Part shown: positions 6,240 to 15,254 of the stretch, piece by piece
Numbering within the stretch: position 1 is the first letter of the stretch
How the letters are laid out: the number at the start of each line of letters is the position of its first letter
Source: JAYUHK01 sp043767025
Lineage (GTDB): Bacteria; Bacteroidota; Bacteroidia; Chitinophagales; Saprospiraceae
Reading direction: 5' to 3'
Length of the DNA: 19,250 nucleotides
Assembly (NCBI GenBank): GCA_043767025.1
Contig: JAYUHK010000058.1
Span: forward strand, 1 to 19,250
Notes under the pieces: model-generated
The model's database searches: none
The model's input: only the letters and a program-made list of their open reading frames with translations
What the model was told of the DNA's origin: nothing
Position numbers and translations under genes: made by a program

Positions 6240-9200
6240 ATGAAATTTTTTTTATCTACATTCGGGCTTTGCTGTTGGCTCACAACGGCTTTTTGGAGCT
6301 GCCAAAACAAGCCTATTGAGCCGCCGCGCCTTTTCACTTTGCTCCCGTCCGAGCAAACTCATATTGATTTTATCAATCAATTGAACTATACCGAAGAGTT
6401 CAATCCTTACACGTATCGCAGCTTTTACAACGGCGGCGGCGTTGCCCTCGGCGACCTCAACAACGATGGTCTGCCCGAAATATTTTTTTGTGGCAACCAG
6501 CAACCCAGCAAACTTTATCTCAACAAAGGAAATTTTCAGTTTGAGGACATCAGCGACCGCGCGGGCGTTGCTTGCAAGGGCGTTTGGGCGAGTGGCGTGA
6601 GCTTTGCGGACGTGAATGGCGACGGATTTTTGGATATTTACGTCTGCAAATCAGGCAAACCCGACGTTTCCGCGCCTCGCTACAACGAACTTTTTATCAA
6701 CAACGGCGACCTCACTTTTACCGAAAAAGCCAAAGAATATGGCATCGCCGACATGGGTTTGTCCGTCCATGCCGCCTTTTTTGACTACGACCACGACGGC
6801 GATTTGGATTGCTATTTGCTCAACAATTCGCTCCGCACCGTCGGCGGCTACGACCTCATCAAAGACCAACGCAATCTGCGCGACACGCTCGGGGGCAACA
6901 AACTTTACCGCAACGAAAACGGCAAAAAATTCACCGATGTCAGTGCGGCGGCGGGTATTTATGGATCCGCAATCGGCTTCGGACTCGGCGTGACGATTGG
7001 CGATATTGACCGCGACGGCTGGCAAGATATGTACGTTTCCAACGATTTTTTTGAGCGCGATTACTTGTATCTCAACCAACACGACGGCACATTTCGGGAG
7101 TGTTTGGAAGAAAAAGTCCGTGAAATTAGTATGGGTTCGATGGGTGCAGACATGGCAGACCTCAACAACGACGGCTATCCTGAAGTGTTCGTTACCGAAA
7201 TGATGCCGCACGACGATGGGCGACTCAAAACCAAAGCGTCGTTTGAGAATTGGGACAAATACAAGGCGAATCTGGCGGCTGGCTACTACCAACAATTTCC
7301 GCGAAACGTCCTACAACTCAACAATACGGACGGCACTTTTAGCGAAATCGGGCGAATGAAAGATGTTCACGCGACCGATTGGAGTTGGGGCGCGCTGATT
7401 TTTGACATGGACAACGACGGCAACAAAGATATTTTTGTTGCCAACGGTATTTATAAAGACCTGCTCGACCAAGATTATCTTAATTTTTACAGCGACCCCA
7501 AAGTGATTCAGTCTATTTTGCGCCGCGACAATTCAGTCATAAAACGCCTCATTGACTCCATTCCGAGCCAAGCCCTGCCCAATTATGCCTACGCCAATGA
7601 CGGAAAAATGAACTTTCAAAACCGCGCTTCGCAATGGGGACTCGCCACGCCGAGCTTCTCGAATGGCTCTGCTTATGCGGATTTGGACAACGACGGCGAC
7701 CTCGATTTGGTGGTCAATAACGTCAATATGCCACCTTTTGTCTATCGAAACGAAACAAATAATCAATTAAAAAACAACCATTTTCTGAAAATAAATTTGG
7801 TAGGCGATAGAAAAAATCGTTTTGGGTTAGGCACTCAAATCACGGTTTTTGCAGGAGAACAGCAGTTTTATCAAGAGTTGGCTCCGATGCGAGGCTTTGA
7901 ATCCACGACCGACAGCCGATTATTATTTGGTCTGGGGAATGTCACAAAAATTGATTCTATCCACATCGTTTTTTTGGGTGGCAAAGGAATAGTTTTGAGA
8001 AATATTGACTCTGACCAAACCATTACGGCAGCCGAAAAAGACGCAACGAGTTCGATTTTTTTACAAAAAAAAGAAAATAAAAAAACAATTTTTCAAGAAA
8101 TAGCTGCGGCTAATTTTCGTCACACAGAAAACGATTTTAGTGATTTTAATGAAGAGCGATTGCTTTTTCAGATGCACTCTGCCGACGGTCCAAAAATCTG
8201 CGTCGGCGATGTCAATGCAGATGGGAAAGACGATTTTTTTGTTTGCAATGCTCAAAATTCGCCTGCTGCACTTTGGGTGCAACAAAAAAACGGGACTTTT
8301 TTGCGCAGCAACGAAAAACTTTGGGACGCCGAAAAAACAATGGAAGGCACAGCCGCAGTGTTTTTTGATGCCGACGGCGACGGTGATTTAGACCTTTATG
8401 TAGCCAGTGGCGGCAGCGACGGGCGCGATTTGGACGACCGATTGTTTCTGAACGACGGCAAAGGAAACTTCCGAAAAACGGACGATGCAATTCCGCAGGG
8501 CAAACCTTTTGCTACGTCTTGCGTAGCTGCCGCAGATTTTGACGGCGACGGCGATGTGGATTTGTTTGTAGGAATGCGCTGCCTGCCGGGAGCCTACGGC
8601 ACAGCGGTCAGCAGTTTTTTGTTACAAAATGACGGAAAAGGACATTTTAGCAATGTCACAAGTCAGAGTATTGTTGGTTTAAAAAATATTGGACTGATTT
8701 GTGACGCAGTTTGGGTAGATACAGACGGCGACAAAGACTTGGATTTGGTGTTGGTAGGAGAATGGATAGATGTCACAATTTTTGAAAATAATAAAAATAT
8801 ATTTACGAAAAAAGTCATTCCAAACTCGTCAGGTTGGTGGAATTGCATCAAAGTCTGTGATGTAAATAACGACGGAATGATGGACTTTGTGGTAGGCAAT
8901 CATGGGCTAAACAGTAGGTTTAAAGCGACACAGGCGCAGCCAGTGACGATGTATGTGAGTGATTTTGATCAAAATGGTTCGACAGAAGCGGTGGTTTGTT
9001 GCTACAATGGCAAAGAATCCTATCCGATGTCATTGCGTCAGGATATGGTGTCACAAATGCCGATTTTGAAGAAAAAATATTTAAAGTTCAAAAATTACCG
9101 TGAGCAAACTATTGAAAAGATTTTTTCGCCAGCGCAGTTAAAAAAAGCAGCCAAATATGAAGTAAATACTTTGCAAACGTCACTTTTTATCTGTCAAAAA

Positions 9201-9533
9201 GACGGAACGTATCGGCAGCAAATACTTCCCGATGAGGCACAACTTGCTCCCGTTTGTGCAATAGAAATCAATGATTTCAACCGCGACGGCAATCTTGATA
9301 TTTTGTTGGGTGGTAATTTTAGCTACTCCAAACCCGAAGTCGGTACTTACAAGTCTTCTTACGGCTGTCTTTTGCAAGGCGACGGAAAAGGTAATTTTAC
9401 GACCGTTGCCAACTCCAAAACGGGACTCCGTCTTACGGGTGACGTGAAGGATTTTGCAAAAATAAAAATTGACAAAAAAAATATTATTGTGACAGCTATC
9501 AACAACGATAACTTAAAATTTTTAACCTATTAA
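6240..9533 (+). CDS. FG-GAP/VCBS-repeat lipoprotein with ASPIC/UnbV domain (CRTAC1-like), paralog 1
   Basis: The ATG at 6240 gives a lipoprotein signal peptide with lipobox FWSC and lipidation site Cys21; the in-frame TTG at 6210 lies in the promoter box and is unlikely. The 1097-residue protein is exported and lipid-anchored. It carries about fourteen calcium-binding FG-GAP/VCBS motifs of the D-x-D/N-x-DG-x-x-D type: seven before and seven after an ASPIC/UnbV domain (about residues 518-600, with the GFESTTDSRLLFGLG signature). Examples are LGDLNNDGLPEIFF, ADLDNDGDLDLVV and ADFDGDGDVDLFVG. Such repeats fold as beta-propeller blades and usually mediate binding in the envelope. No catalytic residues are recognisable, so function is unknown; relatives are often near SusC/SusD genes, but none is here. 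It is followed after 48 bp by a paralog of the same architecture and is probably co-transcribed with it. Confidence 0.88.
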   Translation: MKFFLSTFGLCCWLTTAFWSCQNKPIEPPRLFTLLPSEQTHIDFINQLNYTEEFNPYTYRSFYNGGGVALGDLNNDGLPEIFFCGNQQPSKLYLNKGNFQFEDISDRAGVACKGVWASGVSFADVNGDGFLDIYVCKSGKPDVSAPRYNELFINNGDLTFTEKAKEYGIADMGLSVHAAFFDYDHDGDLDCYLLNNSLRTVGGYDLIKDQRNLRDTLGGNKLYRNENGKKFTDVSAAAGIYGSAIGFGLGVTIGDIDRDGWQDMYVSNDFFERDYLYLNQHDGTFRECLEEKVREISMGSMGADMADLNNDGYPEVFVTEMMPHDDGRLKTKASFENWDKYKANLAAGYYQQFPRNVLQLNNTDGTFSEIGRMKDVHATDWSWGALIFDMDNDGNKDIFVANGIYKDLLDQDYLNFYSDPKVIQSILRRDNSVIKRLIDSIPSQALPNYAYANDGKMNFQNRASQWGLATPSFSNGSAYADLDNDGDLDLVVNNVNMPPFVYRNETNNQLKNNHFLKINLVGDRKNRFGLGTQITVFAGEQQFYQELAPMRGFESTTDSRLLFGLGNVTKIDSIHIVFLGGKGIVLRNIDSDQTITAAEKDATSSIFLQKKENKKTIFQEIAAANFRHTENDFSDFNEERLLFQMHSADGPKICVGDVNADGKDDFFVCNAQNSPAALWVQQKNGTFLRSNEKLWDAEKTMEGTAAVFFDADGDGDLDLYVASGGSDGRDLDDRLFLNDGKGNFRKTDDAIPQGKPFATSCVAAADFDGDGDVDLFVGMRCLPGAYGTAVSSFLLQNDGKGHFSNVTSQSIVGLKNIGLICDAVWVDTDGDKDLDLVLVGEWIDVTIFENNKNIFTKKVIPNSSGWWNCIKVCDVNNDGMMDFVVGNHGLNSRFKATQAQPVTMYVSDFDQNGSTEAVVCCYNGKESYPMSLRQDMVSQMPILKKKYLKFKNYREQTIEKIFSPAQLKKAAKYEVNTLQTSLFICQKDGTYRQQILPDEAQLAPVCAIEINDFNRDGNLDILLGGNFSYSKPEVGTYKSSYGCLLQGDGKGNFTTVANSKTGLRLTGDVKDFAKIKIDKKNIIVTAINNDNLKFLTY

Positions 9534-9581
9534 TCGCCTCAAATTCTATTTTGCAATAACTTGAATCAATAACTTTTCTGT

Positions 9582-12500
9582 ATGATTTTTTTGAAAAAAA
9601 ATATTTTTATTTTTATTTCTATCGCATTCTTTTCGATACTTTTTTCCTGCAAAAAAAATGAAAGCAGCAACACAAAAACACTTTTTACTACGCTGCCCTC
9701 TTCGCAAACGGGTGTCACATTTCGCAATGATTTGGAATATAATGAAAAATTTAATATCTACACCTACCGAAATTTTTACAACGGCGGTGGCGTAGCTATC
9801 GGCGACATCAACAACGACGGTCTGCCAGATATTTATATGTCGTCCAATATGCACCACAACAAACTGTACCTCAATAAGGGTAACTTTCAGTTTGAAGACA
9901 TTACCGAAAAGGCGGGCGTGGCAGGCACAAAAGCGTGGGCAACAGGGGTGACGATGGTAGATGTAAATGGCGACGGATTGCTCGATATTTATGTTTGTAA
10001 CTCCGGCGACATCAAGGGCGATGACAAGGAAAACGAGCTTTTTATCAACGCTGGAAACCTGACTTTCAAAGAGCAAGCAAAGGAGTATGGACTTGCCGAC
10101 AAAGGCTACTCGACTCATGCTGCTTTTTTCGATTATGACCACGACGGCGACCTCGATTGCTACCTTCTCAACAACTCTTTTCAAGCGATTGGTAGTTTCA
10201 ATTTGAAGAATAATTTGCGCAATGTCCGCGACACATTGGGCGGTCACAAACTGCTCCGAAACGATAACAATCACTTTGTGGACGTGAGCGAGAAAGCTGG
10301 AATTTATGGCAGCGTCCAAGCCTTTGGGCTTGGCGTGACGGTGGGCGACGTGAACAAAGACGGCTGGCTCGACATCTATGTTTCCAACGATTTTTTTGAG
10401 CGTGACTATCTTTATATCAACCAAAAAAACGGTACTTTCAAAGAAGATTTTGAACGCCAATTCACGCATTGCAGCGCAGCTTCGATGGGTACGGATATGG
10501 CAGACATCAACAACGACGCGTATCCTGACTTTTTTGCGACCGATATGTTGCCCGACATCAATCGCCGATTCAAGACCAAAACAACTTTCGATAATTGGAA
10601 TAATTATTATTTTAATTATGTCCAAAATGGTTATTTTCATCAATTTACCCGCAATATGTTGCAGCTCAATAATGCCGACGGCACTTTTACGGAGATAGGA
10701 AGAATGGCGGGAATAGAGGCTACCGATTGGAGTTGGGGCGCGCTGATTACTGATTTGGACAACGACGGGTGGAAAGATATTTATGTGGCAAACGGCATTT
10801 ATAAAGACCTTACTGACCAAGATTTTATCCAATTTATCGGCGATGAAGAAACCAAGCGAGCCGTCATAAGTCGCGACACCGTGACCCAAAAAGTAAAGGT
10901 GGATTTCAAAAAATTGATTGACGTAATCCCAAGCGAGCCGCTCTCAAATTATGCTTTTTCTAATAATAGAAACCTGACTTTTACGGACAAAGCAAAGGAG
11001 TGGGGACTTGCGCAGCCTTCCTTTTCTAACGGAGCGGCATACGCGGATTTGGACAACGACGGCGACCTCGATTTGGTGGTCAATAATGTCAATTCGGAGG
11101 CTTTCGTTTATCGCAATGAGGCGAACACACAGCTACCCGACAACCACTGGCTGACGCTTCAGTTGGTTGGAGAAGGTGCAAATCCCTTTGCCGTAGGCGC
11201 GAAAGTCACGGCTTATGGGGGCGGACAAACTTTTTATGTGGAGCAAATCCCGACGCGTGGGTTTGAATCGTCGGTGGATTGTCGTCCGCGCTTGGGTTTA
11301 GGCGGTCTGAAAACACTGGATTCGGTGCTGGTGGAATTTCCGACTGGAAAAAATGTGCTGCTGACAAACGTTAAAACCAACCAATTTTTGACAGTAAAAA
11401 GTGCGGACGGTACTTTGGCGAAAGAAAAAGTTGCCGCGACCGCCAAAATTCCTTATCTGTTTGAAGATGTCACAAAACAGTTAAAAATAAATTATAAACA
11501 CGAGGAAAATCGCTTTTCGGACTTCGACAATGAGCGACTGATTTACAATATGCTTTCCACGCAAGGTCCAAAAATGTGTGTCGGCGATGTCAATAACGAT
11601 GGTAAAGATGATTTTTATGTGGGTGGCGCAGCACAGCAAGCTGGAAAATTATTTGTCCAACAGGCAAACGGAACATTCAAAGTCACAAATGAAAGTATTT
11701 TTCAAAAAGATGCAGAAATGGAAGACACTGATGCAGCCTTTTTTGATGCCGACGGCGACCACGATTTGGACTTGTATGTAGCAAGTGGTGGCAGCGAAAG
11801 CAACCTTTTGGAAGACCGATTGTACCTCAACGACGGCAAAGGAAACTTTAAAAAGTCCGAAGATGCGCTTCCGTCAGGCAAACCTACGATGACTTCTTGC
11901 GTCCGACCCTATGATTTTGATGGCGACGGCGACCTTGATTTGTTTGTCGGAATGCGCGGTGTTGGTGGTGTTTATGGGGCGCAAGCAGCCAGTTTTTTGT
12001 TAGAAAATGACGGAAAAGCACATTTTCGTCCTGTCAATACAGCTATCGCGCCCGAATTGAGTAAGTTGGGCATGATAACAGACGCGCGCTGGGCGGACGT
12101 GGACGGCGACGGCGACGCAGACTTAATCGTAATCGGCGACTGGATGACTGTCACAATATTTGAAAATAAAGATAAAAAATTTACGCCAAAAATAATTCAA
12201 AATTCGTCGGGCTGGTGGAATTGCCTCAAAGTAGCGGACTTCGACGGCGACGGCGATTTGGACTTCGTCTGTGGCAATCATGGCTTAAACTCTCGATTTC
12301 ATGCTTCCGAAAAAGAGCCTATCACGATGTATTTTGGTGATTTTGATAAAAACGGAACGCCCGAACAGGTTGTTTCTCAATACATCAAAGGTGTAGATTT
12401 GCCGTTGGCATTGCGGCACGATTTGGTGCAGCAAATGCCTTCTTTGAAGAAAAAATATCTCAAATACATCAATTATGCCGACCAAAAAGTAAGTGATATT

Positions 12501-12917
12501 TTTACAAAAGAACAATTAAAAAATGCGCGCATTTCAAAAGTCAATCAGTTGGAAAGTTGTGTATTCTTAAATGACGGAAAAGGAAATTTTACAATCAAAC
12601 CGCTCCCAACTATGTCACAATTATCGCCTATTTTTGGTTTAAATATAGACGATTTTGACGGCGACGGCAAATTAGATATTTTGGAAGGCGGCAATTTTCT
12701 CCAATCCAAACCCGAAGTAGGAAGCTACGACGCGGACACAGGCGTATGGCTACGCGGCGACGGCAAAGGAAATTTTACAGCAGTTGCGTCCAAAGATTCT
12801 GGGTTCAGGCTCTACGGCGCGGTGCGAGATATTCAGACCGTCAAAGTGGGAGGCAAAAACTTGATATTCGTAGTAAAAAATAACGACGTGCTGCAGATAT
12901 TCAAAAGAAAAACATAA
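9582..12917 (+). CDS. FG-GAP/VCBS-repeat lipoprotein with ASPIC/UnbV domain (CRTAC1-like), paralog 2
   Basis: This 1111-residue protein has the same plan as its upstream neighbour: lipoprotein signal with lipobox LFSC (Cys23), seven FG-GAP/VCBS motifs, an ASPIC/UnbV domain (about residues 526-606, GFESSVDCRPRLGLG), then seven more motifs. In the fifth motif the glycine of the DG pair is Ala (INNDAYPDFF). The two proteins align end to end, with shared blocks such as TDWSWGAL, YIYKDL-like GIYKDLxDQD, SSGWWNC and GNHGLNSRF. Some DNA patches are almost identical (7677-7727 with 11043-11093, 50 of 51 bases). The gap from the previous stop is 48 bp with no terminator or good promoter, so the pair is probably one operon arising from tandem duplication. 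Expected at the cell surface or in the periplasm; ligand unknown. A copy of the roughly 100-bp repeat follows the gene. Confidence 0.88.
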   Translation: MIFLKKNIFIFISIAFFSILFSCKKNESSNTKTLFTTLPSSQTGVTFRNDLEYNEKFNIYTYRNFYNGGGVAIGDINNDGLPDIYMSSNMHHNKLYLNKGNFQFEDITEKAGVAGTKAWATGVTMVDVNGDGLLDIYVCNSGDIKGDDKENELFINAGNLTFKEQAKEYGLADKGYSTHAAFFDYDHDGDLDCYLLNNSFQAIGSFNLKNNLRNVRDTLGGHKLLRNDNNHFVDVSEKAGIYGSVQAFGLGVTVGDVNKDGWLDIYVSNDFFERDYLYINQKNGTFKEDFERQFTHCSAASMGTDMADINNDAYPDFFATDMLPDINRRFKTKTTFDNWNNYYFNYVQNGYFHQFTRNMLQLNNADGTFTEIGRMAGIEATDWSWGALITDLDNDGWKDIYVANGIYKDLTDQDFIQFIGDEETKRAVISRDTVTQKVKVDFKKLIDVIPSEPLSNYAFSNNRNLTFTDKAKEWGLAQPSFSNGAAYADLDNDGDLDLVVNNVNSEAFVYRNEANTQLPDNHWLTLQLVGEGANPFAVGAKVTAYGGGQTFYVEQIPTRGFESSVDCRPRLGLGGLKTLDSVLVEFPTGKNVLLTNVKTNQFLTVKSADGTLAKEKVAATAKIPYLFEDVTKQLKINYKHEENRFSDFDNERLIYNMLSTQGPKMCVGDVNNDGKDDFYVGGAAQQAGKLFVQQANGTFKVTNESIFQKDAEMEDTDAAFFDADGDHDLDLYVASGGSESNLLEDRLYLNDGKGNFKKSEDALPSGKPTMTSCVRPYDFDGDGDLDLFVGMRGVGGVYGAQAASFLLENDGKAHFRPVNTAIAPELSKLGMITDARWADVDGDGDADLIVIGDWMTVTIFENKDKKFTPKIIQNSSGWWNCLKVADFDGDGDLDFVCGNHGLNSRFHASEKEPITMYFGDFDKNGTPEQVVSQYIKGVDLPLALRHDLVQQMPSLKKKYLKYINYADQKVSDIFTKEQLKNARISKVNQLESCVFLNDGKGNFTIKPLPTMSQLSPIFGLNIDDFDGDGKLDILEGGNFLQSKPEVGSYDADTGVWLRGDGKGNFTAVASKDSGFRLYGAVRDIQTVKVGGKNLIFVVKNNDVLQIFKRKT

Positions 12918-12966
12918 AAGTTTTGAGTTTTTAGTACTTCGCAGAATTATTTGCAACTAAATTCTT

Positions 12967-13085
12967 ACACTTAAATAGATGACATTTAATATTCGACATA
13001 ATTCGTTGCTTTTCAATAGTTTATGATGACTCAAAATTAAAAACTAAAAACTAAAAACTAAAAACTAAAAACTACTTGTACATTC
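12967..13085 (-). repeat. dispersed intergenic repeat, copy A (five 7-bp units)
   Basis: Bases 12967-13052 match the reverse complement of 19165-19250 at 85 of 86 positions (the single change is at 13009). Next to this lies a tandem of AAAAACT, five units at 13039-13073, against two good and one altered unit in copy B. The end ACTACTTGTACATTC matches ACTACTTACATTC in copy B. Read on the minus strand, the element starts 6 bp after the stop of the 13092 gene, just as copy B starts directly after the GH3 stop. It fills most of the space between two convergent genes. It encodes nothing visible. Confidence 0.85.
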
Positions 13086-13091
13086 AGCCTT

Positions 13092-15074
13092 TTATTTAAC
13101 CGCTCCAATGCGGCTCAAACATTCTTGCGCCTTGCTCGGATTTCCCATAGCGGTATAAACGGCGGCGGCAGTTTGGTTCAAATTGGGCATCGCTGGCGAC
13201 ATTTTCAACCCATAATTGAGGTAGCGAAGCGCGTTGGTGTAGTCCTTTTTTTCTAAAAGCATCTTACCGATTTTGTCATAAAAAGCCAGCAGGCGAATGG
13301 CAGTTTCAGGCTTTCCATTCATGTACTCGAGGTATTGGTCAATGAAAACACCGTTGGTTTTTTTGTCCGTGACCGTCAGTAAAGGACGCTTGGAGAGGAG
13401 CGTTTCGAAGCCTTGAAGTAGCTTTTCCGTGTCGTTGTCCAATTTGTACTCCTCCGCCAAAATCCCGCTGTACATGTGGAGCGCAGAACCATAATTGGGC
13501 AATATTTCGATAGACCGCTTCACATAATCCCGCGCTTTTTGTATAGCTTCTTTCTGCAAAGCAGGGTCAATCGCCTTTTTGTAGTCGTTGTCAAACAAAG
13601 CAGTCGCCATAAAAAGATTGGCGCGCGCACTGTTTTTTGACACTTGGATTGCCGACGAATTGAGAGCAACGGTATCTTTCCAAGCAGGCACCCGAACCCA
13701 CGTCTTATAGCTGAAACCCAACAAAAATACAGATAGTAGCACCACGCTGACGAGATTGACTCGCTGTTGGCTGCCCATGAGTTTCGGTAGAAGGTCGCAA
13801 AAAAAGTAAGCCAAAATAATGCAAAAACCGATAGACGAAACGTAAATAAATCGTTCATTCATAAAAGTTCCGACCGTAAAGGGAATATTAGAAACGATAG
13901 AAAGCGTAGCGAGATAGAATAAAATGCCGTAGGCAAAAACGTTTTTGCGCCGCAATCCCCAGAGTGCAAACGCGCCGAGCAGCAAGTAAATGACCAGCGA
14001 AAGCGAAGCCGCCCAATCTTTCCAGTACATAATCGGGACGTGGTAGGCGTAATAATCGTGGGTGAGCGGGTGCGGAAAAACGAGCAGCCGCAAGTAATCG
14101 CCGAGCGTGAAAAAGATAGTCGCAAATTTTTGTTCAAAAGTCAGTCCATAAAACGGATTGTTCATAATGTCCGTAATTTCTTTTCCGTTGCTCAAGAAAT
14201 AGCCGATTACGCTGCGTCGAAGCAACAAATACAAGACCGTAGCGACCAGCAAAGGCAGCGTGGAACGCACAATTTTACGCCCTCCGCTGTTCGTAAACAC
14301 ATAAAGTGTGAGCGGCACGACCGCCAAAAAAGTAAGCGCGTTTTCTTTCGCCAGCAAAGCTAAAAAGAATGTCACGCCCGACGCAACGAGCCATTTGGAG
14401 CTGCCTTGCGCCACATAGCGCAGCGTATAATAAAGCGTCAGCAGCGCGCCAAGCAAGGTCAAAATTTCGTCGCGACCTTTGATATTTGCTACAACTTCGC
14501 TGTGGACGGGGTGCGCCACGAACAGTAGCGAAGCTACAAAAGCAACGCCTACAAACCACATTTTTTCGTCGGATTTTGGAAATATCAGACTCAATACCCG
14601 AAAGAGCAACAACGCCGTAAGACCGTATAAAAGAATATTCATAAAATGCCCAACCCACGGACTCAAGCCGAAAATCTGCGTTTCGACGGCGAACATAATG
14701 ATAGAAAGTGGGCGGTAACGTGCGCCGACGACCAAGTCTTTTTTCTCGCCAAAGTAGCCCTGAAAACTATCGGTAAATAAAATATCGCCGATGCCGCCAA
14801 AACCTTTTTTGACAAATTGGTTGTTCTGAACTACAATCTGGTCGTCCAAAACGTACTCAAAGCCAATCGAATAAGCGTACAAAGCGACGGCTAAACCAAA
14901 TAAAATAGCGGCGGGCAGCCAATTATTTTTCCAAAACTGTTTCTCAAAAACAATGTTGCTAAGCACCGGCGGCGGAGTGGGCGTGGAAATTTTAGCTGTA
15001 TTTTTGGACGCAACATTATCGCTTGGAGCGTTGCGCTTGGGAGCAGAAGCCGGAATATTTTTTTTAGTTGCCAT
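13092..15074 (-). CDS. TMTC-like GT-C membrane glycosyltransferase with C-terminal TPR region
   Basis: The 660-residue protein starts with a Lys/Ala/Pro-rich cytoplasmic tail (1-50). About eleven hydrophobic segments follow (first at 53-70, last near 440), then a soluble TPR-like tail (about 470-660). The family signatures of TMTC/GT-C transferases are clear: paired acidic residues Asp77-Asp78 in the first external loop (EYVLDDQIVVQNN), YRPLS (120-124), HxxN at His143-Asn146, HPVHSEVVANIKGRDE (188-203), and PHPLTHDYYAYH, as in the DUF1736 segment. Eukaryotic TMTC proteins add O-mannose to cadherins from a lipid-linked donor. A bacterial member would probably glycosylate exported proteins using a polyprenyl-phosphate sugar, the TPRs presenting the acceptor; this is inference. 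Start ATG at 15074; earlier in-frame sequence is not needed. It lies 180 bp downstream of, and on the same strand as, an exported TPR protein gene. The intervening palindrome suggests separate transcription. Confidence 0.8.
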   Translation of the reverse strand: MATKKNIPASAPKRNAPSDNVASKNTAKISTPTPPPVLSNIVFEKQFWKNNWLPAAILFGLAVALYAYSIGFEYVLDDQIVVQNNQFVKKGFGGIGDILFTDSFQGYFGEKKDLVVGARYRPLSIIMFAVETQIFGLSPWVGHFMNILLYGLTALLLFRVLSLIFPKSDEKMWFVGVAFVASLLFVAHPVHSEVVANIKGRDEILTLLGALLTLYYTLRYVAQGSSKWLVASGVTFFLALLAKENALTFLAVVPLTLYVFTNSGGRKIVRSTLPLLVATVLYLLLRRSVIGYFLSNGKEITDIMNNPFYGLTFEQKFATIFFTLGDYLRLLVFPHPLTHDYYAYHVPIMYWKDWAASLSLVIYLLLGAFALWGLRRKNVFAYGILFYLATLSIVSNIPFTVGTFMNERFIYVSSIGFCIILAYFFCDLLPKLMGSQQRVNLVSVVLLSVFLLGFSYKTWVRVPAWKDTVALNSSAIQVSKNSARANLFMATALFDNDYKKAIDPALQKEAIQKARDYVKRSIEILPNYGSALHMYSGILAEEYKLDNDTEKLLQGFETLLSKRPLLTVTDKKTNGVFIDQYLEYMNGKPETAIRLLAFYDKIGKMLLEKKDYTNALRYLNYGLKMSPAMPNLNQTAAAVYTAMGNPSKAQECLSRIGAVK

Positions 15075-15148
15075 CGAAAAAAGCTATTTTAGAAGCGTAA
15101 TCGAGTTTTTTGCACACTCCGCTACACTCCAAAGTAAATAATGATTTG

Positions 15149-15156
15149 CAAAAGTA
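15149..15156 (-). promoter_or_regulatory. possible -7 box for the TMTC-like gene
   Basis: On the minus strand this reads TACTTTTG, a match to TAnnTTTG, 74 bp before the ATG. No TTTG or TTG is found at the right distance upstream, so support is thin. Confidence 0.25.
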
Positions 15157-15182
15157 GAAAAAAAAGATATTATTTTGAATAG

Positions 15183-15231
15183 ATTAGGAATGTATCTAAA
15201 ATAAGTACCTTATTTTAGATACATTCCTAAT
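15183..15231. repeat. perfect palindrome, two 23-bp arms with a 3-bp centre
   Basis: The left arm 15183-15205 (ATTAGGAATGTATC + TAAAATAAG) is exactly complementary to the right arm 15209-15231 around TAC. It lies between two minus-strand genes: 23 bp past the stop of the TPR gene and 108 bp before the start of the TMTC-like gene. It lacks a directly following T-run, so it is not a standard terminator; T-rich sequence comes about 15-20 nt later. One arm recurs at 6160-6181. It could be a terminator-like hairpin, a double operator, or a short palindromic repeat element. Confidence 0.8.
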
Positions 15232-15254
15232 GAATAACAATCAGCTAAAAAAAA

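Noticed and set aside
6651..7295. 214-codon open frame on the minus strand
   Set aside because: Antisense to the first FG-GAP lipoprotein, with the same repeat-driven lack of stops and no domain signature.
9546..10889. 447-codon open frame on the minus strand
   Set aside because: It lies antisense to the second FG-GAP lipoprotein. Repeated GAC/GGC/AAC codons of the calcium motifs leave few stops on the other strand, and the translation (many VVV, VAV and VADV runs) is the mirror of those repeats.
12917..12966. TTTTGAGTTTTTAGTACTT left of repeat copy A as a possible terminal inverted repeat of a MITE
   Set aside because: It resembles part of the repeat in low-complexity bases only, does not match the other end exactly, no target-site duplication is visible, and the equivalent flank of copy B lies outside the window.
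13039..13073. Five AAAAACT units as a possible CRISPR or coding repeat
   Set aside because: The units are only 7 bp, directly adjacent with no spacers, and lie in non-coding DNA; this is a simple tandem repeat inside the dispersed element.
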